NCBI RefSeq assembly: GCF_014235785.1 | Contig: NZ_CP060137.1 | Location: 3,596,001-3,660,000 of the forward strand | DNA: 64,000 bases | Reading direction: 5' to 3' | From: Bacillus sp. PAMC26568 | Lineage (GTDB): Bacteria > Bacillota > Bacilli > Bacillales > Bacillaceae | Part shown: one piece after another, positions 36,206-44,407 of the stretch | Layout of the letters: each line of letters starts with the position of its first letter | Numbering within the stretch: the first letter of the stretch is position 1 | Program-made: the position numbers and the translations under genes | Notes under the pieces: generated by a model | What the model saw: only the letters and a program-made list of their open reading frames with translations | The model's database searches: none | What the model was told of the DNA's origin: nothing

Positions 36206-36733
36206 ATGAATACAAAAGTTTTAGTTGTTTTATCTTTATTTGTCGCAATGGGATTAGCATTGCACGGGATTATCCCGCCATTATTTCACGGAATGAAGCC
36301 AGATATGATGCTGACAATGATGTTTTTAGGCATTCTTTTGTTCCCGCACATACGAAATGTGTTTTTACTTGGGACGGTTACAGGTATCTTATCCGGTTTA
36401 ACAACAAGTTTTCCAGGCGGACTTCTGCCAAATATTATGGATAAGTTTGTAACAGCATTTGTCTTTTATCTATTAGTCTTTGCCATAAGAAAATACGCTT
36501 CATCTACAATTGGAGCAGGAATTCTTACAGCAGTCGGAACCCTTGTCTCAGGAACTGTTTTCCTGACAGCCGCATTGTTTATTGTCGGACTTCCAGGCGG
36601 AGCAGGCTTTACAGCACTATTTATCACAGTTGTTTTACCGACAATCGTTTTAAATACAATCGCAATGGTTTTCATTTATCCAATCGTTCAGACCATTTTG
36701 AAGCGCTCAAAGATCGTTCTTCAAACGAAATAG
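36206..36733 (+). CDS. trpP: Tryptophan transporter TrpP
   Basis: A 175-residue membrane protein with five to six helices (LSLFVAMGLALHGIIPPLF at the start, FIYPIVQTILKR at the end), close in length to B. subtilis TrpP (YhaG), which takes up tryptophan. The leader carries a promoter, a hairpin and five (G/U)AG triplets over the ribosome site, agreeing with control by TRAP. Sits after serC, as in B. subtilis. Confidence 0.9.
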   Translation: MNTKVLVVLSLFVAMGLALHGIIPPLFHGMKPDMMLTMMFLGILLFPHIRNVFLLGTVTGILSGLTTSFPGGLLPNIMDKFVTAFVFYLLVFAIRKYASSTIGAGILTAVGTLVSGTVFLTAALFIVGLPGGAGFTALFITVVLPTIVLNTIAMVFIYPIVQTILKRSKIVLQTK

Positions 36734-36738
36734 AAAGA

Positions 36739-36767
36739 AAACCCGATCCTCTGCGATCGGGTTTTTA
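36739..36767 (+). terminator. Terminator after trpP
   Basis: AAACCCGATC and GATCGGGTTT form a perfect stem around a six-base loop, followed by T. Confidence 0.9.
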
Positions 36768-36810
36768 GTTATTTTAATTGTAGAATAGTGTTCAAGGTTA
36801 TCTGCATCCT

Positions 36811-36880
36811 GCTCCGGCGCCTAACTCCTCGATCAAAACGGATTTAACTGCCAAAGATAACTTCCGCCTTCACTTTTGTT
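36811..36880 (-). repeat. Copy of the GACCGAGGAGTT repeat family, inverted
   Basis: The reverse complement of 36811-36843 reads through TTTTGATCGAGGAGTTAGGC and is nearly identical over about 33 bases to the copy at 41598-41630. Flanking bases (GGAAGTTATC) continue the similarity more weakly. Confidence 0.65.
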
Positions 36881-36903
36881 TTGACCATTTATGAAAATGG
36901 AAC

Positions 36904-37095
36904 CTAGAGGAAATAATAAAATGATATACCGATCAGCAAGGAGATGGCACCTCCGCCTGCCAAAACAACGGCTTTCTGATGCACGACCCGTTTTGGCGGG
37001 TAGGATGCTGATTGCTGTGCTAATTTGACATAATGAAAAGCACCTAGGAAAAACAGCAAACTAATAAGAAAAAACAGGAAAATGACGCCAGCCAA
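36904..37095 (-). CDS. Small two-helix membrane protein
   Basis: A 63-residue frame with two membrane helices (residues 3-22 and 42-61) separated by a polar loop YVKLAQQSASYPPKRVVHQK. A TTG start follows GGGGGGAGGAGC. I do not recognise the family. The strong ribosome site and clean membrane topology support a real gene, but it lies between two repeats and has no recognised homologue here. Confidence 0.55.
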   Translation of the reverse strand: MAGVIFLFFLISLLFFLGAFHYVKLAQQSASYPPKRVVHQKAVVLAGGGAISLLIGISFYYFL

Positions 37096-37198
37096 GCTCC
37101 TCCCCCCTTTTATTCATGTGTATGTCCGAATGGAATCTTCTATGAATAAAACGGCGTTTATCAATTTAAGCAAGGGGTATTTATAAAAGAAGAAGGTT

Positions 37199-37377
37199 CT
37201 TTTCGTAAAGTTTGCTGCTATTAGAAAAAATGGTTATAACCTATAGTGGATTGTAGCGGAAGGCACTTGACTCCTGCGGGAAATAGAGGCTCGCATTCCT
37301 CCCCGCGGAAAGCAAGTGCCTGCAGCGGAAATCCATGGTTACAAATTATATCCAAAAACAACAATCAATGCGAAAAC
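37199..37377. repeat. MITE-like element, copy 1
   Basis: An element of about 179 bases with short inverted ends (TTTTCG... and ...CGAAAA). It contains TAGCGGAAGGCACTTGACTC and AGCAAGTGCCTGCAGCGGAA, which pair as GGCACTTG with CAAGTGCC to form one long imperfect hairpin. A second, inverted copy is at 51430-51637. No protein is encoded. The stretch before it (37096-37198) holds nothing I can name. Confidence 0.75.
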
Positions 37378-37588
37378 ATCCCTTCTAAAACTTGGTGATT
37401 TTCAATAGTATATAGTTTTATTTTTGGGAAGCTTCGATCAATTTTATTAGCATGATATTCTATGAATCGGCATGAACATTCTAACTATGGAAAACAGCAA
37501 TCTTTGCGAACAAAGCCAAAAAGAAGGACTTTCCAGCTTACTGTTGAAGAAGTACATACAACTAATTTCATTTAATGGAGTGATACCT

Positions 37589-37945
37589 ATGGCAAATGGA
37601 AAATCATTAGCAGCTGGTTTTATTGCAGGCAGCATTATAGGAGGAATCGCAGCCATCCTCTCTGCTCCCTCTTCTGGAAAAGATATGCGCAACCAATTAA
37701 AACAAAATAAGCAAAAGCTTGAAGATATTTTAGTTCAGCTCAAAGATGACAGCATATCTCTTAAAGATCAAGTTGTTAAAACTGCTCAAGAAAGCGCTGT
37801 TGTTTTAAAGGATGTAACAGCAGATCTGCAAAAATCAATTCAAACATGGCAAGAAGAAATTGAGCCGCATAAAAATGAACTGCAAAAAGAAATTAATGAT
37901 ATTGAGCAGAAAATTAAAGAATTAGAACAGACACTAAACAAATAG
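37589..37945 (+). CDS. yhaH: YhaH, YtxH-domain protein
   Basis: A 118-residue protein. I use the ATG at 37589 (ribosome site TGGAGTGATACC); the frame is open 39 codons further upstream but without support, and 118 residues is the length I recall for B. subtilis YhaH. Residues 6-27 are a Gly/Ala/Ile helix (SLAAGFIAGSIIGGIAAIL) followed by SAPSSGKDMRNQL, the usual YtxH start, then a long amphipathic helix rich in Gln, Lys and Glu. Such proteins are linked to general stress. Exact role unknown. Confidence 0.88.
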   Translation: MANGKSLAAGFIAGSIIGGIAAILSAPSSGKDMRNQLKQNKQKLEDILVQLKDDSISLKDQVVKTAQESAVVLKDVTADLQKSIQTWQEEIEPHKNELQKEINDIEQKIKELEQTLNK

Positions 37946-37978
37946 AATATTTTTGTAGACAAACCAAAAAATCTGAAC

Positions 37979-38013
37979 GAGCGGCATATTCTCTCACATG
38001 TCGCTCTTTTTTT
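37979..38013 (+). terminator. Terminator after yhaH
   Basis: GAGCGGCAT pairs with ATGTCGCTC (one G-U) around ten bases, followed by eight or more T. Confidence 0.88.
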
Positions 38014-38146
38014 TTCATTTATAAAACAGCGCTTTACAAAGCTTTTACGATTTATTTAAAAATTTTGTAAATTTAATCTTTATTAATCTTTATTTTATTG
38101 GCATAATAGAATATAAGAGCAAAAGAGAAAAAGTAGGTGACTGGGG

Positions 38147-38737
38147 ATGAAACGAAACGAAGATTATTCCATAAAAGAAGCACTATTATTCAGTCAAAGG
38201 ATCGCTCAGCTTAGCAAAGCATTGTGGAAGTCCATCGAAAAAGACTGGCAGCAATGGATTAAACCTTATGATTTGAATATTAATGAGCACCATATTTTAT
38301 GGATTGCCTATCATTTAAAAGGAGCTTCCATTTCAGAGATTGCTAAATTTGGGGTCATGCATGTTTCAACAGCATTTAACTTTTCAAAGAAGCTTGAAGA
38401 AAGAGGCTATCTTGAGTTTTCGAAAAAACAGAATGATAAGCGCAATACGTACATTCAGCTTACGGAAAAAGGGGAAGAAATTTTACTAAAGCTGCTTGAA
38501 GATTACGATCCGAGCAGAAACGATGTTTTTAAGGGTGCTTTGCCGCTTCAGAATTTATATGGAAAATTCCCTGAAATTATGGAGATGATGTGCATCATTC
38601 GAAATATTTACGGGGATGACTTTATGGAAATCTTCGAACATTCCTTTACAAATATAGAGAAGGAATTTGTCGAGGAAAACCGGAAGCTAAAAAAGAGAGA
38701 AGAGCCTGCAGAACCTGCTTCAGCTATTTCTGAATAA
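38147..38737 (+). CDS. hpr: MarR-type transition-state regulator Hpr (ScoC)
   Basis: A 196-residue winged-helix regulator. The wHTH core (about 55-110) contains [30 protein letters not shown] and the wing [13 protein letters not shown]. In B. subtilis Hpr represses exoproteases (aprE, nprE) and sporulation genes. ATG start behind AGTAGGTGACTGGGG. Its last 14 bases overlap the convergent yhaI gene. Confidence 0.95.
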   Translation: MKRNEDYSIKEALLFSQRIAQLSKALWKSIEKDWQQWIKPYDLNINEHHILWIAYHLKGASISEIAKFGVMHVSTAFNFSKKLEERGYLEFSKKQNDKRNTYIQLTEKGEEILLKLLEDYDPSRNDVFKGALPLQNLYGKFPEIMEMMCIIRNIYGDDFMEIFEHSFTNIEKEFVEENRKLKKREEPAEPASAISE

Positions 38738-39059
38738 GGGTTAAAAATTCCGTCATAAGCGGGACGTACATTCCCTGATTATGCAGGGATACAATGGTGT
38801 CATCTACAGAAAGCTTATAATTCAGCTGACCTGCGAAACGAGTAAGGAGACTCATATAATTGAGGAGTCCTTGCTCTTTTTGTTCGGCAAGCAGATGACT
38901 CAGTTCGTCGCAGATGCGATAGATCTCCTCAATTTCCTCAGCGGATAAACCGCTGTTCATGACAGAAACATAAAAAGGATATTTGTCTGGATCCACCATT
39001 TTTTGCAGCAAAGTTTGGTAGTATTCCAATTTTGCAATTCTTTTTTCCAATGATTCCAC
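38724..39059 (-). CDS. yhaI: YhaI, DUF1878 family
   Basis: A 111-residue, largely helical protein beginning [21 protein letters not shown], typical of DUF1878, about the length of B. subtilis YhaI. Function unknown. GTG start at 39059 with a weak AGAAGTGA ribosome site. It converges with hpr and the two coding ends overlap by 14 bases, so there is no room for a terminator between them. Confidence 0.88.
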   Translation of the reverse strand: MESLEKRIAKLEYYQTLLQKMVDPDKYPFYVSVMNSGLSAEEIEEIYRICDELSHLLAEQKEQGLLNYMSLLTRFAGQLNYKLSVDDTIVSLHNQGMYVPLMTEFLTLIQK

Positions 39060-39257
39060 TTATGTTCACTTCTTTCATTCTTCTTCGTTTATCCATTTTA
39101 AATCATATTTCCTTATTTCGAAAGTTATCTTATCAAAACTTATTTTCAAGTTAATCGTTTACATAGAAAAATTCATATTGCATTTTCCAATTGAACATCG
39201 TAAAGTATGTAAGGAATTGAGCAAAATTATATTTAATATATTCGGATGGTGATTGGA

Positions 39258-39794
39258 ATGAATTGCTGGAAAACCATTAATCTTTCAAAAGATTATGGAT
39301 TCCACAGACTTTTTATAGTCTCTGTATTAACAATGATGTTTACCTTCATTAGCATATATTTGCCTCTTGTCGTTGCTTTTCCTTCTGTGCAATTAAAAGA
39401 AGGACATTTTTTATTGTTTTTGCTTTTTATAGCTGCTGTAGTGCCATGTCATAAGCTGCTTCATGCTGTTCCTTTATGGATGTCAGGATACCGCGTTTCC
39501 TTAAAAATAAAACTGCAGACATACATGCCTGTCATATATATTAAAACAAATTGCAACGTAAATAAGACCAATATGATTTTGTCACTTATCACACCCTTTT
39601 TAACCGTAACTGCACTCATGATTGCGGGACTAGTGACTAACCCATCATATCTGCATTATTTTTGTTTAGGAATTGCCTTTCATACAGGCCTTTGCGTAAC
39701 GGATTTCATTTTTTTGAAGCAGCTGGTTAAAGCGCCAAAAACGTGTGTCATTGAAGAAGCAGACGAAAGCTTCGAAATTTTATTTCAAAAATAG
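39258..39794 (+). CDS. yhaJ: DUF3267-type membrane protein, YhaJ-like
   Basis: A 178-residue protein with four membrane helices. CHKLLHA (about residues 57-63) is the H-x3-H pattern of the DUF3267 family, which can be read as a metalloprotease-like metal site although the partner ligand is not obvious. I start at 39258 because the GGTGATTGGA site precedes it; an ATG at 39246 overlaps that site. Position next to yhaI and prsA matches yhaJ. Function unknown. Confidence 0.7.
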   Translation: MNCWKTINLSKDYGFHRLFIVSVLTMMFTFISIYLPLVVAFPSVQLKEGHFLLFLLFIAAVVPCHKLLHAVPLWMSGYRVSLKIKLQTYMPVIYIKTNCNVNKTNMILSLITPFLTVTALMIAGLVTNPSYLHYFCLGIAFHTGLCVTDFIFLKQLVKAPKTCVIEEADESFEILFQK

Positions 39795-39840
39795 AACTGC
39801 AGAAGCAATCTTCCGCACTGTGCTTTTGCATGTCTGTGAT

Positions 39841-39877
39841 AACAAAAGCATTCTGCAGACAGGATGCTTTTGTTTTG
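39841..39877 (+). terminator. Terminator after the DUF3267 gene
   Basis: AACAAAAGCAT at 39841-39851 pairs with ATGCTTTTGTT at 39864-39874, then T. Confidence 0.75.
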
Positions 39878-39960
39878 CTATTTATTAGGAGTCCGCGCTA
39901 TCTTTTTCATAATTTTTTTGGTAATGTAATATGTATCAGTGAGGGAAGGGGGAATCTCAT

Positions 39961-40140
39961 ATGATAGCTTTTTTCATTTTGTTTGCCGTGTTCATTTTGT
40001 TCTATATTAATAAATTGACGAATACACTATGCTTGGTGAGAGAGATTCCTGAAGACCGACAAACAAAAGTATTCCGGACGATTAACGTTCTGATTACAAT
40101 TTTATTAGTTTCTTCTTACATAGAAATCTTATTTACTTAG
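39961..40140 (+). CDS. Small membrane protein, 59 residues
   Basis: The frame encodes 59 residues with helices at about 2-17 and 40-57 around a short polar loop with ten charged residues (CLVREIPEDRQTKVFRT). GGAAGGGGGA lies eight bases before the ATG. The loop is charged and the ends are hydrophobic, as in genuine two-helix microproteins. I do not recognise it by name. Confidence 0.6.
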   Translation: MIAFFILFAVFILFYINKLTNTLCLVREIPEDRQTKVFRTINVLITILLVSSYIEILFT

Positions 40141-40157
40141 ATTTCACCCATAATAAA

Positions 40158-40190
40158 AAGCTGTATGCAAAATATAAAAGCACACAGCTT
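40158..40190 (-). terminator. Leftward hairpin with T-tract
   Basis: AAGCTGTATGC pairs with GCACACAGCTT (one mismatch). On the minus strand it is followed by TTTTTATTATGG. It is the second of two hairpins beyond the leftward microprotein gene. Confidence 0.55.
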
Positions 40191-40194
40191 ATAT

Positions 40195-40225
40195 AAACAT
40201 AGCTGACAGTTTGTCAGCTATGTTT
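40195..40225. terminator. Perfect hairpin after the first YjcZ-like gene
   Basis: AAACATAGCTGACA pairs with TGTCAGCTATGTTT around three bases. It lies between convergent small genes and probably serves both. Confidence 0.75.
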
Positions 40226-40232
40226 ATTTGGC

Positions 40233-40313
40233 TTATAGCCAAGCAGCACCAACAATGATTAATAAGATGAACAAAACTACGATTAACGCGAAGCCTCCAG
40301 CGTATCCTCCCAT
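40233..40313 (-). CDS. YjcZ-family sporulation microprotein, 26 residues
   Basis: A 26-residue peptide, MGGYAGGFALIVVLFILLIIVGAAWL, short of any automatic length cutoff. The Gly/Tyr head, the ALIVVLFILLIIVG helix and the perfect AAAGGAGGTG ribosome site match the YjcZ/YbfE-like group of tiny hydrophobic proteins made in Bacillus sporulation. Function of the group is not known to me. Confidence 0.85.
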   Translation of the reverse strand: MGGYAGGFALIVVLFILLIIVGAAWL

Positions 40314-40439
40314 AATGACACCTCCTTTATGCATCGGTAAGTTATTCTATGCACGATCATCATGAAACGAATAGGCACCTATCATCTTTTGTAAGCAATC
40401 ACATTTAATTTCCTGGTCTAAAGGTCATCCTGTTGCTTC

Positions 40440-40526
40440 CTAACACAGGTAAGAAGCACCAATAATGATCAACAAAATAAACAGAACCACAAGTAATGCA
40501 AAACCGTTTGAATATCCTCCACTCAT
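40440..40526 (-). CDS. YjcZ-family sporulation microprotein, 28 residues
   Basis: A 28-residue peptide starting MSGGYSNGFALLVVLFILLI and ending IIGASYLC, with GGGAGGTTTTAAC as ribosome site. It is a clear paralogue of the 26-residue protein about 120 bases away, with the same GGY head and hydrophobic helix. The frame continues open upstream to 40643, but the ribosome site fixes this short start. Probably sporulation-expressed by analogy to YjcZ proteins. Confidence 0.85.
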   Translation of the reverse strand: MSGGYSNGFALLVVLFILLIIIGASYLC

Positions 40527-40705
40527 GTTAAAACCTCCCTTATCGGCGTTCCATACATCATATGGACGGTTTCCCATTTTGACTAGACGAATGCCCAATG
40601 ATTGCCCCTGTCCTATTGCAAAAGTTTTTAGTTCATGGCACAATGTGGTATAGTGTCCAATTCTTAGGCAGTCCTTAAATTAAATAGAAGTAGGAGTTGT
40701 ATCAG

Positions 40706-41572
40706 ATGAAAAGATTTGTTCTTGCATTAGCAGCAGCATCAAGTGTTTTGGCGCTCGGCGCATGCAATAATGACAGCGGTTCCGAGGTCATTGCAGAAAC
40801 AAAAGCAGGCAACGTAACAAAGGATGAATTTTATGAAGCAATGAAGGACCGCTTCGGAAAAGATGTTCTTACTGAGCTTGTACATGAAAAAGTGTTAAGC
40901 AAAGAATACAAAGTATCTGACGAAGAGGTAAACAAAGAAATTGAGAATTTAACACAGCAGTATGGCCCTCAATTTGAAGCAGTCATTCAGCAGCAAGGCG
41001 AAAAGACTGTTAAAGATATGGTAAAGGTTGATCTTCTCCGCAAAAAAGCAGCAGAACAAGAAGTAAAAGTAACGGAAGAAGATACAAAACAATATTATGA
41101 AAGCCTAAAAGGCAAAGTCCAAGCAAGCCACATTCTTGTTGAAGATGAAAAAACAGCAAAAGAAATTAAATCACGTCTTGATAAAGGTGAAAAATTTGAG
41201 GATTTAGCAAAAGAAGCGTCTAAAGATCCATCTGGACAAAATGGCGGAGACTTAGGCTGGTTCGGCGAAGGACAAATGGTTCCTGAGTTCGAAAAAGCAG
41301 CATTCGCTCTAAAAGAAGGCGAAGTAAGCGAACCTGTTAAATCTGAATTCGGCTACCACATCATCAAGGTTACAAAAACCGTGAAGCCATATGAAGAAAT
41401 GAAAAAAGAGCTTGAAAAAGAAGTAAAAACACAAAAAACAAGCCAGCCAGATGCTGTTCAAGGAGCACTCGACAAAGCTCTTAAAGAAGCAGACGTAAAG
41501 GTTGAAGATGAAGAATTAAAAGATACATTCAAAGCACCTGCTGAGCCAGCAGCGCCTGCTGAAGGACAATAA
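40706..41572 (+). CDS. prsA: Foldase lipoprotein PrsA
   Basis: A 288-residue peptidyl-prolyl isomerase lipoprotein, anchored outside the membrane. The lipobox is LGAC with Cys20. The parvulin/PPIC domain spans about 130-225 (VQASHILVEDEKTAKEI, GGDLGWFGEGQMVPEFEKAAFAL, PVKSEFGYHIIKV). It assists folding of secreted proteins and penicillin-binding proteins. I start at the ATG at 40706, seven bases after TAGGAG; three further codons upstream are open. The acidic, Ala/Pro-rich tail ends PAEPAAPAEGQ. Confidence 0.95.
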   Translation: MKRFVLALAAASSVLALGACNNDSGSEVIAETKAGNVTKDEFYEAMKDRFGKDVLTELVHEKVLSKEYKVSDEEVNKEIENLTQQYGPQFEAVIQQQGEKTVKDMVKVDLLRKKAAEQEVKVTEEDTKQYYESLKGKVQASHILVEDEKTAKEIKSRLDKGEKFEDLAKEASKDPSGQNGGDLGWFGEGQMVPEFEKAAFALKEGEVSEPVKSEFGYHIIKVTKTVKPYEEMKKELEKEVKTQKTSQPDAVQGALDKALKEADVKVEDEELKDTFKAPAEPAAPAEGQ

Positions 41573-41576
41573 TAGA

Positions 41577-41640
41577 ACAAAAGCGCGGGCATGGCAGATC
41601 CGTTCTGACCGAGGAGTTAGGCGCCGTAGCTGTCGCATAT
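41577..41640 (+). repeat. Copy of the GACCGAGGAGTT repeat family
   Basis: The core through TTCTGACCGAGGAGTTAGGC (41598-41630) follows the prsA stop by about 25 bases. It matches the inverted copy at 36811-36843 at about 30 of 33 positions and the copy at 22714 less closely. Confidence 0.7.
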
Positions 41641-41697
41641 AATTTTATTTTATTATCCACAACCTATTACCTTTTATAATTTCCTAAACAATAAGAA

Positions 41698-41739
41698 AAC
41701 ACAAGCCCCCCACTCATCAGAATGGTGGGCTTGTGTTTT
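41698..41739. terminator. Terminator between prsA and yhaL
   Basis: AACACAAGCCC at 41698-41708 pairs with GGGCTTGTGTT, with T-rich flanks on both sides. It overlaps the end of yhaL and can serve both convergent genes. Confidence 0.8.
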
Positions 41740-41932
41740 AAATCTCCTCGTTGTCCTGTTTGTTTTTGCGAATCTCACGTTCTTTCAGCATTCTCTCGAT
41801 ATAAATGTTTCCCTCTTTTTCTATATATGCTTCTTCAACAATCTTTTCTTTTCGCGTCGTTGAAAAAGCCATGTATCCGCTGTATAGTATCCCAAGTATG
41901 CAGAGGTAAATCCACCACGGCAGCAAAATCAT
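41738..41932 (-). CDS. yhaL: Sporulation protein YhaL
   Basis: A 64-residue protein with one N-terminal membrane helix (about 3-22, LPWWIYLCILGILYSGYMAF) and a charged cytoplasmic tail (IEKEGNIYIERMLKEREIRKNK). Start behind AAAGGGGGAAGCGGGA. Position between prsA and yhaM and length agree with B. subtilis YhaL, a sporulation-expressed protein of unknown function. Confidence 0.85.
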   Translation of the reverse strand: MILLPWWIYLCILGILYSGYMAFSTTRKEKIVEEAYIEKEGNIYIERMLKEREIRKNKQDNEEI

Positions 41933-42084
41933 TCCCGCTTCCCCCTTTATTATGACAAGCCTTTAATGCACTATATGAGTTTCTTTAGGGGTTTATACCT
42001 TTATTTTCAGATGGTATTTTTTATCTCTGTTTTTTATTTTTATCCACCTATTTCAAGATTTCATCTGCCAAACTGTAAATATAG

Positions 42085-42126
42085 AAAAAGCCCTCCCTTG
42101 AAGAACTTCATCTTCAAAGAAAGGCT
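42085..42126 (-). terminator. Terminator after yhaM
   Basis: Leftward stem of AGCC...TTTGAAGA with TCTTCAAGG...GGCT around TGAAG, followed by TTTTTC, directly after the yhaM stop. Confidence 0.8.
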
Positions 42127-42135
42127 CTCATATAA

Positions 42136-43080
42136 TTAGTTATGAAAAGTTGGTTTATAAAATGAGCGATTATCCAGTGCAAATACACGCTCAGTATATT
42201 CTCCAGGTTTTACGCGTTCAAGTGCACGATCAAGCATGTTCATTTTTGCATCAAGATTATCGATATAGTGAAGAATTTCAGCTTCTTTTATCATCGGGGG
42301 TTTTGGACTTCCCCACTCTGCTTTCCCATGATGGCTGAGAACCAGATGCTGAAGAATCACAACTTCTTCACCTTCAATACCAAGATGTTCTGCAGCTTTT
42401 GCTATTTCATTCACCATAATACTGATATGTCCAATAAGGTTGCCTTCAACTGTATAGGTTGTGCCAATTGGTCCTGATAATTCAGTTACTTTTCCAAGGT
42501 CATGCAGAATCACTCCTGCGTAAAGCAAATCTGTATCTAAGCTTGGATACAGATTTGCTATTGATTTTGCTAAATCAAGCATTGATACAACGTGATACGC
42601 CAGGCCTGATACAAACTCATGATGATTTTTCGTTGCAGCCGGGTACTCCAAGAACTCGCTTTGGTGTTTTTTCATTAAGTATCGGGTAATGCGCTGTATA
42701 TTAGGGTTTTTCATTTCAAAAATATATTGTGTTACTTTTTCCATCATTTCTTCTTGTCCAATAGGAGCCGTTTCAAGAAAATCAGAAATTTTTACGTTGT
42801 CCGTATTTGATGCCGTGCGGATATTACGGATCTTCAGCTGATTTCTTCCTCTGTAATGATGGATATCCCCGTAAATCTTTACAATGTTTTGCGAGCTATA
42901 AGAAACTTCATCTTCAGGTCCTGCATCCCAAAGCTTTGCTTCAATTTCTCCAGATTGATCCTGAAGTATTAATGTTAAAAATGGTTTGCCATTGCTGGCG
43001 ATTCCCTTAGTCGATGTTTTAACGAGAAGGAAAACATCTGCTTGCTCGCCAACCTCGTAATGATTGATTCCTTTTATCAT
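42136..43080 (-). CDS. yhaM: 3'-5' exoribonuclease YhaM
   Basis: A 314-residue nuclease. An N-terminal OB-fold (about 10-95, [22 protein letters not shown]) binds nucleic acid, and an HD domain (about 155-290) carries the metal-binding [11 protein letters not shown] and LHDLGKV motifs. I use the ATG at 43080 because GGGAGGGAC lies nine bases before it and the length then equals the 314 residues of the B. subtilis protein. It degrades RNA (and DNA in vitro) from the 3' end. Confidence 0.94.
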   Translation of the reverse strand: MIKGINHYEVGEQADVFLLVKTSTKGIASNGKPFLTLILQDQSGEIEAKLWDAGPEDEVSYSSQNIVKIYGDIHHYRGRNQLKIRNIRTASNTDNVKISDFLETAPIGQEEMMEKVTQYIFEMKNPNIQRITRYLMKKHQSEFLEYPAATKNHHEFVSGLAYHVVSMLDLAKSIANLYPSLDTDLLYAGVILHDLGKVTELSGPIGTTYTVEGNLIGHISIMVNEIAKAAEHLGIEGEEVVILQHLVLSHHGKAEWGSPKPPMIKEAEILHYIDNLDAKMNMLDRALERVKPGEYTERVFALDNRSFYKPTFHN

Positions 43081-43153
43081 GTAAACGGTCCCTCCCAATT
43101 GCCTCAGTACCCTGAGTATAGCATAAATTTAATGTATTTTTCCCCTTATGCAG

Positions 43154-44371
43154 CTACGCTGAAACGTTTGTGTGCTGTCTTTTGGAAATCCAAATTTTTG
43201 TAGAGGTTAATGCAGTGAGCATTAAGATGGCCCCAATATAATATGGCAAATTAATGTGATATTCAAACACGTATCCTGCTAAAATCGGTCCGGCCACATT
43301 TCCAAGACTCATAAAAGAGTTATTCAGCCCCATAATCATACCCTGTTTGCTTCCAGCCAGTTTAGAGATAAAAGTATTTAAAGACGGTCTTAATATCGAA
43401 TTTCCTAAAAAGAATATGGAAGTTGTAAGCAATACTGTAGCAAAAGAGTTTGCGAATGTCATGATGACAAATCCGAATGCACTTAATAAAAGAGCTGAGG
43501 TGACGACACGTTCATCCCCAAATTTAGCAACAAGTCTGCCGACAGCAGCTCCCTGCGTTACTGTACCAACTATTCCGGTAAGCAGGATAATGAGACCGAC
43601 TTCTTGTGGTCCATAGCCGAAACGCTCAAGTGCATAAAAACCAAAGATGGCTTGAAAAATAGTTAAGGCAAAGCTCATCATAAAAACAAGAATCAGCAAG
43701 AAACCAACAGGACTGTTCAGTGCTTTTTTTATTAAGACAAATTGATTGTCTCTTTTTTCATTGTCATCTATTGTTTTCTGCATAGCTTCTTTGGATAACG
43801 ATTCAGGCAGAACAAAAATGGATACAAGGCCCGCTAATGAAGCGGCAATTCCTGCGAATAGAAATGGAAAGGAGAGGCTGAATTCAGCGAGCCAGCCGCC
43901 AATTCCAGGGCCGACTACAATTCCAAAACCCATAGCCGCTCCTAAATAGCCCATTCCCTGTCCGCGTTTCTCAGGAGTTGTTACATCTGAAACATAGGCC
44001 ATTGCACTCGGCATAATGGCTGCCCCAAAAACACCAGCTATTATTCTTGATAAGAACAGCATCCATAAGCCGGTTGCAAAAGCAAAAATAAATTCAGCTA
44101 ATGCAAATCCAAACAAACCAAGGGTTATGAGAGGCTTACGTCCAATCCGATCAGATAAACGACCCCAGATTGGAGCAAATATAAACTGCATAAACGCAAA
44201 AATTGCTACTAAAAATCCAAGCGTTGTCGCGTCAGCCCCAAATTTCTCTACATAAAAAGGCAGGATAGGAATCACTAAACCGATGCCTACCATAATAATG
44301 AATAAGTTAAAACTCAGTAAAAAAAGCGGCGTGCCATATGGCTTTTTCGTATTTTTATCTTGCTGCATCAT
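43154..44371 (-). CDS. MFS multidrug-type exporter
   Basis: A 405-residue major-facilitator protein with 12 predicted helices. Motif A, GRLSDRIGRKPLITLG, lies in the loop between helices 2 and 3 (about 72-87), and motif C, GFGIVVGPGIGGWLAE, in helix 5 identifies a drug/proton antiporter type. Substrate cannot be read. ATG start behind AAAGGAAGTAC. It sits between yhaN and yhaM, which are adjacent in B. subtilis. Confidence 0.88.
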   Translation of the reverse strand: MMQQDKNTKKPYGTPLFLLSFNLFIIMVGIGLVIPILPFYVEKFGADATTLGFLVAIFAFMQFIFAPIWGRLSDRIGRKPLITLGLFGFALAEFIFAFATGLWMLFLSRIIAGVFGAAIMPSAMAYVSDVTTPEKRGQGMGYLGAAMGFGIVVGPGIGGWLAEFSLSFPFLFAGIAASLAGLVSIFVLPESLSKEAMQKTIDDNEKRDNQFVLIKKALNSPVGFLLILVFMMSFALTIFQAIFGFYALERFGYGPQEVGLIILLTGIVGTVTQGAAVGRLVAKFGDERVVTSALLLSAFGFVIMTFANSFATVLLTTSIFFLGNSILRPSLNTFISKLAGSKQGMIMGLNNSFMSLGNVAGPILAGYVFEYHINLPYYIGAILMLTALTSTKIWISKRQHTNVSA

Positions 44372-44407
44372 GTACTTCCTTTCAGGTACCTCTTTCGTCA
44401 GTTCATT

